Part shown: piece after piece, positions 23,901 to 31,204 of the stretch | How the letters are laid out: each line of letters starts with the position of its first letter | How positions within the stretch are numbered: position 1 is the stretch's first letter | Origin: Massilia aquatica | GTDB taxonomy: Bacteria > Pseudomonadota > Gammaproteobacteria > Burkholderiales > Burkholderiaceae_D | Direction: 5' to 3' | NCBI RefSeq assembly: GCF_011682045.1 | Contig: NZ_VVIW01000003.1 | Coordinates: 434,001 to 498,000 of the forward strand | Length of the DNA stretch: 64,000 nucleotides | Made by a program: the position numbers and the translations under genes | The notes under the pieces: model-generated | Told to the model about the DNA's origin: nothing | Database searches by the model: none | The model's input: only the letters and a program-made list of their open reading frames with translations

Positions 23901-26459
23901 GGCATCATGGGGCTCTTCAGCTCGTCAGGTGGCGGCGCAGGTGGTGCAGGCGGCGGGAGCCAATACGTTGGCCTGGCCCAAAGCGCATCGAACGCATACG
24001 AGGCAATTGAAAAGGGCTTTACCGGCATGTCCTCCCAAATGGGGAACATGATCAGTACAGTGGGCGACTACTTCGGCTCATCGAACATTTCCGCTTTCGG
24101 CAACGGTATGTCGATGGGAACCGGTAATGCCGCCAATGCCGCCAATGCCTATAACGGCGCAGGCATGACCAGCACGGGCACATCGTTGAACGCTGGTGCC
24201 ACTGCTGGCAGCGCCGCAACCATCGCCATGGCATGGCTTGCTGCCGCGCAGATCGGGCGCAAGATCGGCAATTGGATTTCGGACGGATACTCCGTGCGAA
24301 GCGGCAGCAACGGCAACGGGTTTGTAAATTTCACGACCTTGCAGAGCTCGGTCCCGATCTTGGGCGGGATTGTCGGGGGGTTGATCAATCGCGCGTTCGG
24401 CCGCCGGCAAAAAGAAACAACCGGATCGACCCTGAACGGCACCTTCGCCGCAGACGGCGGATTCGCTGGCCAGACAGATTCGACCTGGCGCCAGAAAGGC
24501 GGCTGGTTCAGGAGCGATAAATCCGGCACCGACACCATGGCCGTCAACGACACGAGCGCCAAAGAATTCGCAAGCGCCTACTCGTCGATCAAACTGGCCG
24601 CCGCCGACTTCGCCACGGTGCTTGGCATCAACGCCGAGTCGATCGCCACGCGCACCCAGAAGATCAGCATCGCCATCACAAAGGACGAAGAGGCGACAAA
24701 AAAGGCGATTACCGACTTCTTCGTGGGCGTCGGCAACCAGATCGCGCTAGAGCTGGTGCCGTCGTTGGGTGAATTTACGAAGGGTACGGAGACGGCAAGT
24801 GAGACGCTGCAGCGTGTCGCTGGCGAGTATGCATTTATCGATGCCGCCCTTGCGGCTGTGGGTGACACGTTCGGCGCAGTGGGCGTCGGCTCGATCAAGG
24901 CGCGCGAGTACCTGTTGGAGCTGTCGGGCGGGATGGATGCGTTCGGTAAGGACGTAGCCTACTTCTCGCAAAACTATCTCACCGAAGCGGAACGGCTGGC
25001 GCCAGTTGCGAAGGCCGTTGAGGCCGCATTTGCTGACCTCCAGGTTGCAGCGCCCAAGACGCGCGCGGAATTCAAGGCTCTGGTGATGGGCCTTGACCTG
25101 ACCAGCACGAATGGTGCGAAAACCTACGCCGGCCTGATGAATATTCAGGAGGCCTTCGCGCAGCTGAACCCAGCACTTGAGGAAGCGGCGACAAAGGTTC
25201 GTTCTGCCGCTGATATCGAGAAGGAACGCGCCGGCCTACAAGATCAGTTCGACCAGCTGGCCCTGACACCGGAGGCGTACCGCAAGAAGCAGTTGGATAA
25301 GCAGCGCCTTGATACGGATGTCAGTAATCGGGACCTGTTCGACAACGTGCAGTATGGGATCGCTGCCGATGCGGCAAACGCTGCGAAGAAGGCGGCGGCC
25401 GACACCCTGGCCGCGACGAATAAGGGCTATCAAGATCAGATCGACGCTTTCGAAAAGGTGGGCAAGAAGGCCGCAGAGGTGCGCGACCTGGAAATCGCAG
25501 GGATGGACGCCACCACGGTCAAGCTGTACGACAAGCTCAAGGCCTACCAGGCCACCGCCACGGCCGCAGCTCTCGCGGAACAAGCGGCAGAGAAGCTCAA
25601 ATCGGTCAACAGCAGCTACGAAGATCGGATTTTTGAATTCAAAAAGCCTGACATGGTTCCGGCCAAGGTCCGCGAGCGCGAGATCGCCGGCATGGACGCG
25701 ACCACGGTCAGGCTGTACGACGAACTCAAGGCGCTCGAAGCGGCGAAGGTGGCAAAGGACGCCTTTGACCGCATCGAAGCCGAGCGCGCGGCCGCCGCCA
25801 AGCGCGACCAGGAGGAGCTGGCGCGCGAACAGGCGCGCGTGGCAGAGGAAGCCACACGCGCTGCCGAGCAGATCAAATCTGCCTGGCAGTCGGTCACAGA
25901 TTCGATCTTCGACGAGGTGGCGCGCATTCGCGGCATGGTATCTGGCAATGCCGCCCAATCGCTTGCGAGCGTGCAGACGGAATTCGCCATCAAGAACGCC
26001 CAGGCGCAGGCCGGCAACCAGGACGCGGCAAAGCTGCTGCCGTCCATCTCGCAAAAGCTGATCGAGCTGGCCGAGGCCAACGCCACATCGCTGATCGACT
26101 TGCAGCGCATTCGCGCGCGCACAGCGGCCAGCCTCGACGCAACCGGCGCCATCCTGGCCGCGCGCTTCGGGCTGACGCTGCCGAGCTTGGCTGTGGGCAC
26201 CAACTACCTGCCGGCGGACATGATGATCCAGGCGCACCAGGGCGAGCGCGTGATCCCGGCCGCCGACAACCGCGCACTGATGCAGATGATCAACCGGCCA
26301 GCGCCGGCCGACACGTCGGGCGCGGCGCAGCAGCAGGCCAGCAACGAGATGGCCGGCCTGCGCGCCGAGGTGCGCTCGATCGCCATCAGCAATGCGGCCA
26401 TGGCAGGCATGCTCAAACGCGTCATCAAGGACGACAAACTGCAAACGGAGGAAGCATGA
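20976..26459 (+). CDS. Tail tape measure protein
   Basis: 1,827 residues, the longest gene in the window and one that fixes tail length. The N-terminal part (1-200) is Ala-rich and helical; a hydrophobic segment lies at about 205-229 (RLIIAGTAAAIGISAAVLGA); long charged coiled coils follow. A lambda-gpH-type C-terminal core (GFADMLNNGQDGWKSFTKSL) is at about 910-930, with a Gly-rich stretch behind it. Near 1,500-1,590 a 63-residue unit is repeated in tandem (EIAGMDATTVKLYD and EIAGMDATTVRLYD). The last 100 residues end in a coiled coil (RAEVRSIAISNAAMAGMLKR). No lytic domain was recognised. Confidence 0.9.
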   Translation: MSETTNNATIKVAVDAEGVEVGLRKIDDAAAKTGRNLDSLGKSDSAFAKIGAGGDAAAARVQVAAKTLAESVAATQAAMAEGGKASAAYYASIANSKGAPEAMKPLLAQIDALTAAEKTRAQTFSTGLEQTKSLFAIAGAAATTAQQQIAAMRLDSDQLVVPDEAIQSLKDWREAAAYAVGTAVGGGIAIAKTAFQEVTEFIKTRLIIAGTAAAIGISAAVLGATYAAYKTIDFAAGLLTGESYKSANIDALVAANKEVVDLQKNFRLSANEASGLAAALAGLGVAKGDYIETFREAGTAIKSNKDELDALGVKYKDAAGNLLPMRDVLVNVQTELSKYTEGLERNAVASALGFGSSEKIDAALSVTAEKLAAVTERQREYGLLISGTQQAEMGRYASVMAEFNVELDNTSQGFKRAIADNIMPALTNLADFFKEGWPSVVQGFRGGMAAFTSLFYGLKTVVDIVVESVKATFDVVIQGFGGAVKVFGNLIKGDFRAAAASLVEIWDGAMARFGKAGDKMVDYARANVSAIKLAWGQKLFPDELQPRLPELKSADQAKDAIKKAADINEQAAAYKKLSAVTADHIALLQAEATAGAKLSEGQRLAFEFTRELAAGKSKLTDEQKRERTAQIETQIALEKTIEKNAESQKAGTSASTAASAAASKQASEYANLGQAIQSKIAANTLELATSTATSESQKLGIKLDLELKSGKLKLTDAQIASTKASLAELAVTERKMKLQTAEKGVAEYITQNTLARVAFAATLASEYELYGQVSDARDLAAVGLRVEAELQKKLADLRKADLPISEKMIEQMRESAKARAIDERATLAQTKALGYAAQLHDENIRFAAESITDERTRAAELLEIDAGKWRARIALAQEGTESQKLLQQEFDTWYKNQSGKAAMDEWRKSVQQYDDIFRTGFADMLNNGQDGWKSFTKSLVTTFKTSVADQIYKMFIKPIVVQVIGNVVGGNGGAGGIMGLFSSSGGGAGGAGGGSQYVGLAQSASNAYEAIEKGFTGMSSQMGNMISTVGDYFGSSNISAFGNGMSMGTGNAANAANAYNGAGMTSTGTSLNAGATAGSAATIAMAWLAAAQIGRKIGNWISDGYSVRSGSNGNGFVNFTTLQSSVPILGGIVGGLINRAFGRRQKETTGSTLNGTFAADGGFAGQTDSTWRQKGGWFRSDKSGTDTMAVNDTSAKEFASAYSSIKLAAADFATVLGINAESIATRTQKISIAITKDEEATKKAITDFFVGVGNQIALELVPSLGEFTKGTETASETLQRVAGEYAFIDAALAAVGDTFGAVGVGSIKAREYLLELSGGMDAFGKDVAYFSQNYLTEAERLAPVAKAVEAAFADLQVAAPKTRAEFKALVMGLDLTSTNGAKTYAGLMNIQEAFAQLNPALEEAATKVRSAADIEKERAGLQDQFDQLALTPEAYRKKQLDKQRLDTDVSNRDLFDNVQYGIAADAANAAKKAAADTLAATNKGYQDQIDAFEKVGKKAAEVRDLEIAGMDATTVKLYDKLKAYQATATAAALAEQAAEKLKSVNSSYEDRIFEFKKPDMVPAKVREREIAGMDATTVRLYDELKALEAAKVAKDAFDRIEAERAAAAKRDQEELAREQARVAEEATRAAEQIKSAWQSVTDSIFDEVARIRGMVSGNAAQSLASVQTEFAIKNAQAQAGNQDAAKLLPSISQKLIELAEANATSLIDLQRIRARTAASLDATGAILAARFGLTLPSLAVGTNYLPADMMIQAHQGERVIPAADNRALMQMINRPAPADTSGAAQQQASNEMAGLRAEVRSIAISNAAMAGMLKRVIKDDKLQTEEA

Positions 26460-27376
26460 GCGGCATGAAGGTCATCAAGCCAACGACGATCACCACGGCG
26501 ATGCTGACCAGCAGCACGGTGCCCGAGCCTCACCCGGAGTCCGGAGAAAGCCTGTGGGTTTCAGGCACCACATACGGGGTCGGCGCTATGGTGATCCGGA
26601 CAACAACCCACATGAGATACGAACGGACAGTCGCCGGGACATCAACAATCGTGCCCGAAAACGACCTGACGAACTGGATCGAGGCCGGGCCGACGCTGCG
26701 GTGGGCCATGTTCGACAGGAAGATCGGCACGGCTACCACCGCCGCGACGGCAATCACGGTCGTCACGCGCCCCGGCAGCATCTCCGGGCTGGGCATGTTA
26801 GAACTCGTCGGCCGGCAGGTAGCGGTAACGCTTAAGGACGCGCCTGGCGGCACCACGGTCTACAGCCGCACGGTCAACCTGGACGGCACGCAGATCACCA
26901 GCGTGTACGAATGGTTCTTCCTCGACTTCGAACAACTCTCGGACTTTGTGCTCACCGACCTGCCGCAGCATTACGCCGCGTGCGAGCTGACGGTGACGAT
27001 CACGAGTACGAAGCCGGTTTCGGTCGGCGTGCTCCAGGTGGGCCAGGTGATAGCGGTGGGCAGTGCGCAAAAGGGCGCCACCGTCGGCATCATCGACTAC
27101 AGCAAAAAGGAGAAGGACCGCTTCGGCAATTGGGATGTGGTCGCCGGCCTGTTCAGCAAGCGCGGCAATCTCCAGGTGCTCACTCCGGCCGGCGAGTTCA
27201 ACAGAATTTTCCGGTCGCTGGCGGGCCTGCGGACGATACCGTGCATTTACATCGGGGCGGATCAAGTCGGCTTCGAACCGCTGATTTTTTACGGCTTTTT
27301 CAAAGACTTTTCCATGGTGATCCCGTACAGCAAGTACCACCTCTGCAACCTTGAAATCGAAGGACTCTCCCAATGA
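26456..27376 (+). CDS. Phage tail-tip protein with CBM5/12-like carbohydrate-binding segment
   Basis: 306 residues, starting by ATGA overlap with the tape measure gene. Residues about 31-80 (LWVSGTTYGVGAMVIR, then NWIEAGPTLRWAMFD) have the Trp/Tyr/Val spacing of small chitin-binding-type modules seen in phage tail proteins. A beta-rich middle and YSKKEKDRFGNWDVVAG follow. It lies between tape measure and fibre, so it is probably a baseplate or distal-tail protein that touches the cell surface. Confidence 0.65.
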   Translation: MSGMKVIKPTTITTAMLTSSTVPEPHPESGESLWVSGTTYGVGAMVIRTTTHMRYERTVAGTSTIVPENDLTNWIEAGPTLRWAMFDRKIGTATTAATAITVVTRPGSISGLGMLELVGRQVAVTLKDAPGGTTVYSRTVNLDGTQITSVYEWFFLDFEQLSDFVLTDLPQHYAACELTVTITSTKPVSVGVLQVGQVIAVGSAQKGATVGIIDYSKKEKDRFGNWDVVAGLFSKRGNLQVLTPAGEFNRIFRSLAGLRTIPCIYIGADQVGFEPLIFYGFFKDFSMVIPYSKYHLCNLEIEGLSQ

Positions 27377-28311
27377 CAATTACTGCAATTCCCCCGCTTG
27401 ACCGGTTGTCGCCAACGTTCCGCGCGGACACCGACACCTATTTCGCCAGCCGCATTCCCACGCTCACCGTCGAGCTGAACACCTTGGCCGACGACCTGAC
27501 GATCAAACAGGGCCTGGCCAGCGCCGCCGCCATCGCTGCGAACAACGACAAGATCACCACGGCCGGTTTAAAGGACACCGCACAACTGGCGGCCGATGCA
27601 GCTGCAAGTTATCGGACCCAAGCAAAAGGCTGGGCAGATGCCGCAGCGGATAGTGCAAAAACTATCGGCATCACAGCGGCTTTCTCGGATGTGAATCCAA
27701 TTGTAAAGAATGCTGCGGATAATTCAAAAACCGGCAGATTTGATTTGAGTTTTATTTCACCATCAACCCAGCCCGTTATTCAGTGGCCTAATAAGAGCGG
27801 AAAGATGGCCTTAATCGGTGATGGTGGCCTCGCCTTTTTAGGCGAAGTAACATTGGCTGCGCCCGCTGCTGCAATTGATTTTCTTACCATTTTCAATACC
27901 CCGGCGCATGACCGATTTTTAATAACTGTGCATTATGCAAAGGCTGTAACCGACTTTGTTCCTGCGGCATTGCGATTTGCAGTAGGGGGCGTTGTAGAGA
28001 CAGGTAATGTATACGGTATTGCCGCCCTGACAGGCTCGCAGACTAGTGGCAGTAACACCCTTTGGCCATTGGGTCCAACTGGGACTAATAACCCTAAAGA
28101 CTACGAAATTACAGTTTATGATAAAAACCGCACATTAAGTTCATCGGGTTGTACCTGGCTTCATTTATACGGTACTGGCACTCAAATGTTCACCGGGAGT
28201 TTTAATCCTCCGAATCCAAACCCGATCAGCGGCTTTAGAATAGTTACCATAAATAATACCAACATCGCAGCGGGTGCAATTGTCCGCGTGTATGGATATG
28301 CAAAATCATAA
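27373..28311 (+). CDS. Tail fibre/receptor-binding protein
   Basis: 312 residues. The N-terminal 100 (LSPTFRADTDTYFASRIPTL; LAADAAASYRTQAKGWADAA) are the helical/Ala-rich shaft region common to fibres that begin by attaching to the tail. From about base 27,600 on, the codons turn AT-rich (TTT, ATT, AAT, TTA) unlike the phage around it, and the protein becomes Asn/Thr/Gly-rich, a typical adhesin tip. The change points to an exchanged receptor-binding module. Function is inferred from position and composition. Confidence 0.7.
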   Translation: MTITAIPPLDRLSPTFRADTDTYFASRIPTLTVELNTLADDLTIKQGLASAAAIAANNDKITTAGLKDTAQLAADAAASYRTQAKGWADAAADSAKTIGITAAFSDVNPIVKNAADNSKTGRFDLSFISPSTQPVIQWPNKSGKMALIGDGGLAFLGEVTLAAPAAAIDFLTIFNTPAHDRFLITVHYAKAVTDFVPAALRFAVGGVVETGNVYGIAALTGSQTSGSNTLWPLGPTGTNNPKDYEITVYDKNRTLSSSGCTWLHLYGTGTQMFTGSFNPPNPNPISGFRIVTINNTNIAAGAIVRVYGYAKS

Positions 28312-28321
28312 AGGAATATAC

Positions 28322-28675
28322 ATGAGCATAGTTTATTGGGACGATGAGACGCAATCTCAACAAGAGCGCGACATGACGCCGGAAGAATTGGCGCAGCGTG
28401 AACTGGATATTGCAGCAGCCGCCGTGCCGCGCGTGCCGGAATCCGTGCCGATGTTGAATGCCCGGCTTGCGCTGATTGTCGCCGGGCACATGGTCAAGGT
28501 GAAGGCTTACGTCGACGGGATGACGGGCATCGAGGGCGAACAGGCACGCGCATATCTCGAATACGCGCAGAACGTCCGGCGCGACCACTGGCTGGTCGAA
28601 GGCATCCGGCAGGTGCTGGGCCTGACGCCGGCCGATATCGACCAGTTGTTCATCACCGCCGCGACGATCGCCTGA
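28322..28675 (+). CDS. Putative tail fibre assembly/chaperone protein
   Basis: 117 residues from the ATG at 28322 with AAGGA upstream. The second half (PMLNARLALIVAGHMVKVKA; then VRRDHWLVEGIRQVLGLTPA) is a helical pattern widely found in the small protein directly after a fibre gene, often annotated as fibre assembly or chaperone. The acidic N-terminus (VYWDDETQSQQERDMTPEEL) may interact with the fibre. Confidence 0.6.
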   Translation: MSIVYWDDETQSQQERDMTPEELAQRELDIAAAAVPRVPESVPMLNARLALIVAGHMVKVKAYVDGMTGIEGEQARAYLEYAQNVRRDHWLVEGIRQVLGLTPADIDQLFITAATIA

Positions 28676-28695
28676 TCGTGTGCGCTCCACCACTG

Positions 28696-28717
28696 GCCAC
28701 CTTCGGGTGGCTTTTTT
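28696..28717 (+). terminator. Terminator after the tail genes
   Basis: GCCACC (28696-28701), TTCG tetraloop, GGTGGC (28706-28711), then six Ts. It has the same design as the hairpin at 20940 and separates the tail genes from the lysis cassette. Confidence 0.8.
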
Positions 28718-28731
28718 ATTGAAAGAACCAC

Positions 28732-29055
28732 ATGGAACCGTCTACCCCACGCCCCGACATGATCGACACGAAACTACCCCTCACATGGCTGATCAGCACA
28801 GCCGGCGCCATCTGCCTTGCCCTCGCCGGCTTCGCCGTCACCAGTTCCAGCAACACGGATAAGACGCAGGCAAAGCTCGACCTGCTGCGCGTCGACCAGG
28901 CCACGCTGATCCTCAACATCGCCAAGCTGGAAAAGCGAGTCGATGACCGTGACACTCGCACCGATGCGCTCAAGGAAATGCAGTACTCCATGCAGCGCAT
29001 CATCGACGGCCAGGGCATCCGGCTGGAATCGCTCGAGCGGGGCCAGCGCAAATGA
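28732..29055 (+). CDS. Membrane-anchored coiled-coil protein at the start of the lysis cassette
   Basis: 107 residues. One transmembrane helix (about 16-36, PLTWLISTAGAICLALAGFA) is followed by a coiled coil (about 42-105, KAQAKLDLLRVDQATLILNI-like heptads ending in IIDGQGIRLESLERGQRK). Located immediately before the holin with an ATGA overlap, it may be a holin partner, antiholin or spanin-like regulator, but no such activity can be read from the sequence. Confidence 0.6.
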   Translation: MEPSTPRPDMIDTKLPLTWLISTAGAICLALAGFAVTSSSNTDKTQAKLDLLRVDQATLILNIAKLEKRVDDRDTRTDALKEMQYSMQRIIDGQGIRLESLERGQRK

Positions 29056-29273
29056 CCCTAATCGAAGACTGGCGCGCCGTGCTCGCCAAGGCCTGGAGCC
29101 TGAAATTCAACGCCGCTGCCGGCCTGCTGGGCGCCGCCGAGGTGTATATCGCGCTGGTGCAGCCGGTCGGCGTTCCCAATGGCGTATTCGCCGGCATCGG
29201 GGCCTTGGTCTCGACGCTGGCATTTGGCGCGCGCTTGCTCGCGCAGAAAGAAATCCATGGCAACGACACTTAA
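29052..29273 (+). CDS. Holin
   Basis: 73 residues with two hydrophobic helices (AAAGLLGAAEVYIALVQ and AGIGALVSTLAFGARLLAQ) and a short charged tail (QKEIHGNDT). Length, topology and position directly upstream of a lysozyme identify a small class II-type holin that permeabilises or depolarises the inner membrane at the lysis time. It overlaps the preceding gene and the endolysin. Confidence 0.75.
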   Translation: MTLIEDWRAVLAKAWSLKFNAAAGLLGAAEVYIALVQPVGVPNGVFAGIGALVSTLAFGARLLAQKEIHGNDT

Positions 29274-29712
29274 ACAGCGGGCCGGCTGGCTGGCGATCGC
29301 GGCCGTCTTCGTCGGCGGCTTCGAGGGCCTGCGCCAAGCAGCCTACCTGGACCCGGTCGGCATCCCGACGATCTGCTTCGGGGAGACCAAGGGCGTGCGT
29401 CTGGGTCAGCGCGCGACGCTCGCGCAGTGCGATGCGATGCTGGCGGCCTCGCTCCAGCTGGCGAACCATGCCGTGGACGACTGCATCCGCGCGCCGCTGC
29501 CCGACTACCGGCGCGCCGCGCTGGTCAGCTTCACCTACAACGTGGGCCAGGCCAGTCTGTGCGGCTCCACGCTGGCGCGCAAGCTGAACGCGGGCGACGT
29601 GGCAGGTGGCTGCGACGAGCTGCTGCGCTGGACGCTCGCCAAGGGCATCCGGCTGCCGGGCCTGGTGAAGCGGCGCGCCATCGAGCGCAACATGTGTCTG
29701 GGGGTCGTGTGA
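29257..29712 (+). CDS. SAR endolysin, GH24 phage lysozyme
   Basis: 151 residues from the ATG at 29257. The weakly hydrophobic, uncleaved N-terminal helix (LAIAAVFVGG) followed by the catalytic triad Glu23, Asp32 and Thr38 in the exact E-8-D-5-T spacing of T4-type lysozymes marks a signal-arrest-release enzyme like P21 R. It cuts peptidoglycan after the membrane is depolarised and the helix leaves the bilayer. It overlaps the holin by 17 bases and the Rz gene by GTGA. Confidence 0.9.
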   Translation: MATTLKQRAGWLAIAAVFVGGFEGLRQAAYLDPVGIPTICFGETKGVRLGQRATLAQCDAMLAASLQLANHAVDDCIRAPLPDYRRAALVSFTYNVGQASLCGSTLARKLNAGDVAGGCDELLRWTLAKGIRLPGLVKRRAIERNMCLGVV

Positions 29713-30104
29713 GCGCCCTGGGCACGCTGGCCGCCGGCGTCACAGGCGGCATCTGGAAGGTCATCGCCGTCGTGCTGCTGGCCGCCCTGCTGGTGGTGAG
29801 CGCGTGGGCGGGCGGCAGCTGGTTCCTGGCGGCGCGCGACCGAGACGCCGCCCGCGCCGAGCTGTCCGCCGAGCGCAGCGCCAACGCGGAACTGCGCGCC
29901 GGGATCCAGTTGCAGAACGGCGCAATCGAGGCGGCCGGTACCGCCAAGCTGCTGGCCGAGGCGCGTGGCCAGGCCGCCCAGCAGCAGGCCGCCGCCACTG
30001 GCCGGCGCTTCGATGCCGCGCTGGCCAAGGTCGCCGGCGCGCGCGCCACCACCTGCGACGAGGCCATGCCGACCGTCGACCTGATCTTGGAGTCCGTGCG
30101 ATGA
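29709..30104 (+). CDS. Rz-like inner-membrane spanin
   Basis: 131 residues from a GTG overlapping the endolysin stop. A transmembrane helix (about 15-38, WKVIAVVLLAALLVVSAWAG) is followed by a long periplasmic coiled coil (AELSAERSANAELRAGIQLQ). It pairs with the lipoprotein Rz1 to fuse the inner and outer membranes in the last step of lysis. Confidence 0.8.
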   Translation: MSALGTLAAGVTGGIWKVIAVVLLAALLVVSAWAGGSWFLAARDRDAARAELSAERSANAELRAGIQLQNGAIEAAGTAKLLAEARGQAAQQQAAATGRRFDAALAKVAGARATTCDEAMPTVDLILESVR

Positions 30105-30370
30105 CCGCCCGCCGCATGCTGTGGGCGTGCGCCCTGCTGGCGGTACTGCTGCTGGCCGCCTGCGCTGGCCGGGCGCCGGTTGTGCAAGAGGTCAAGGTGC
30201 CAGTGTACCGGCCGTGCGTCACTGGCGCGCTCGAGCGACCGGCGTTCGCTGTACGCGGCCTGGCGCCCGATGCCAGTGACGGTGAGAAGGTGCTCGCCTT
30301 GGCGCGCGACCTCCCGTTGCACCTCAAGTACGAGGCGCAGCTGGAAGCCGTGATCGCGGGGTGCTTGTGA
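30101..30370 (+). CDS. Rz1-like outer-membrane lipoprotein spanin
   Basis: 89 residues. A lipoprotein signal ends in LLLAAC with the lipidated Cys21; the mature part has the Pro/Val-rich stretch VVQEVKVPVYRPC and a helical end. It follows Rz by ATGA overlap rather than being nested inside it, the separated type of spanin pair. Confidence 0.8.
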   Translation: MTARRMLWACALLAVLLLAACAGRAPVVQEVKVPVYRPCVTGALERPAFAVRGLAPDASDGEKVLALARDLPLHLKYEAQLEAVIAGCL

Positions 30371-30507
30371 GCGACGAGGCCGGGCCGCTGATTTTGGAGA
30401 TGCACCGGATCGACGGTCCGGACAAGTCACCCATGCAGATGGTCAGCGCCGAGCTGCTAGCGCACTACCGGTGCTGCAAGGCCGGGCTGGTGGCGCTTGC
30501 CGAATGA
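30367..30507 (+). CDS. Small phage protein after the spanins, 46 residues
   Basis: 46 residues from a GTG that overlaps the Rz1 stop (GTGA). The chain is acidic with a central Met-rich helix (DGPDKSPMQMVSAELLAHYR). No family is recognised; it is the last GC-rich phage gene before the AT-rich cargo segment. Confidence 0.5.
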   Translation: MSDEAGPLILEMHRIDGPDKSPMQMVSAELLAHYRCCKAGLVALAE

Positions 30508-30805
30508 CCAGATGTTAGTCCTGCTTGCTTGGGGCACGAGCACTCGGCATGCTTATCGCATTTACCGCGTCGGGAGAATTCCGACTGGATCGACAAGGGT
30601 ACTCGCAATACTGAGCGCGAGCAAGCGTAAAATTTGTTCGATTGCTTTTGATGCAGCATCTGTAGCTTCCGTCCTTCGAGAAGATAAAATTTTTGGCCTC
30701 GTAGTGTGCTCGTTAGACTGTGATTGCGCGACTGCTGTATATTGTTTGTAATTGCATCTACGGATACGTCCACCGTAGAATATTAATCTTATGGGAGAGT
30801 TTTCG
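30508..30805. other. AT-rich junction at the start of the cargo segment
   Basis: Composition drops sharply here compared with the lysis genes. One frame (30512-30751, about 79 residues, starting MLVLLAWGTSTRHAYR) is open but lacks a ribosome site and has an odd Ser/Ala/Cys composition, so it is not called a gene. A TATTAAT box at 30779-30785 could be the -10 element of the promoter for the gene at 30806. Confidence 0.4.
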
Positions 30806-31054
30806 ATGATCAAAATGCGCGTCGATTATCTTGGGTATGTTATCTATGTGGATGCCGTGCTAGGTGTAGATAAAAAATTCTGTGCTGGAGCTCAAGTGGC
30901 TGGTCCGACTGGATTTATTGGCTTCACAGATCTTGGGATTTTTGCGACCGATACTGAAGCGATAGAGTGTACGACGCGTTGGGTAAAAAAATGGATCGAC
31001 AGCGGTGTCGCTGATAAGGCTTTAGCTGAGGCGTTTTCAAAACTAAGCTTTTAA
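30806..31054 (+). CDS. Small AT-rich cargo gene, unknown (82 residues)
   Basis: 82 residues from the ATG at 30806, chosen because GGGAG lies eight bases upstream; an ATG at 30791 is the alternative. The protein (VDYLGYVIYVDAVLGVDKKF; then GFTDLGIFATDTEAIE) looks like a compact alpha/beta fold. Codon choice (TTT, GAT, TTA) is unlike the phage structural genes. It lies directly before the diguanylate cyclase and is probably part of the same acquired segment. Function unknown. Confidence 0.6.
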   Translation: MIKMRVDYLGYVIYVDAVLGVDKKFCAGAQVAGPTGFIGFTDLGIFATDTEAIECTTRWVKKWIDSGVADKALAEAFSKLSF

Positions 31055-31204
31055 CTATATTTGTCGAATAGCGGTCTTGCGCCTACAGACATAGTGCGTA
31101 AAAGGCAGATACTATATGGGAAAACCTCGATTTTGCAACCTCCTGCCTTTAGCATGTCGGTATTGCAGGTGAAGCTTTCAAATCTAACCTTTTTCTTGGT
31201 ATTT

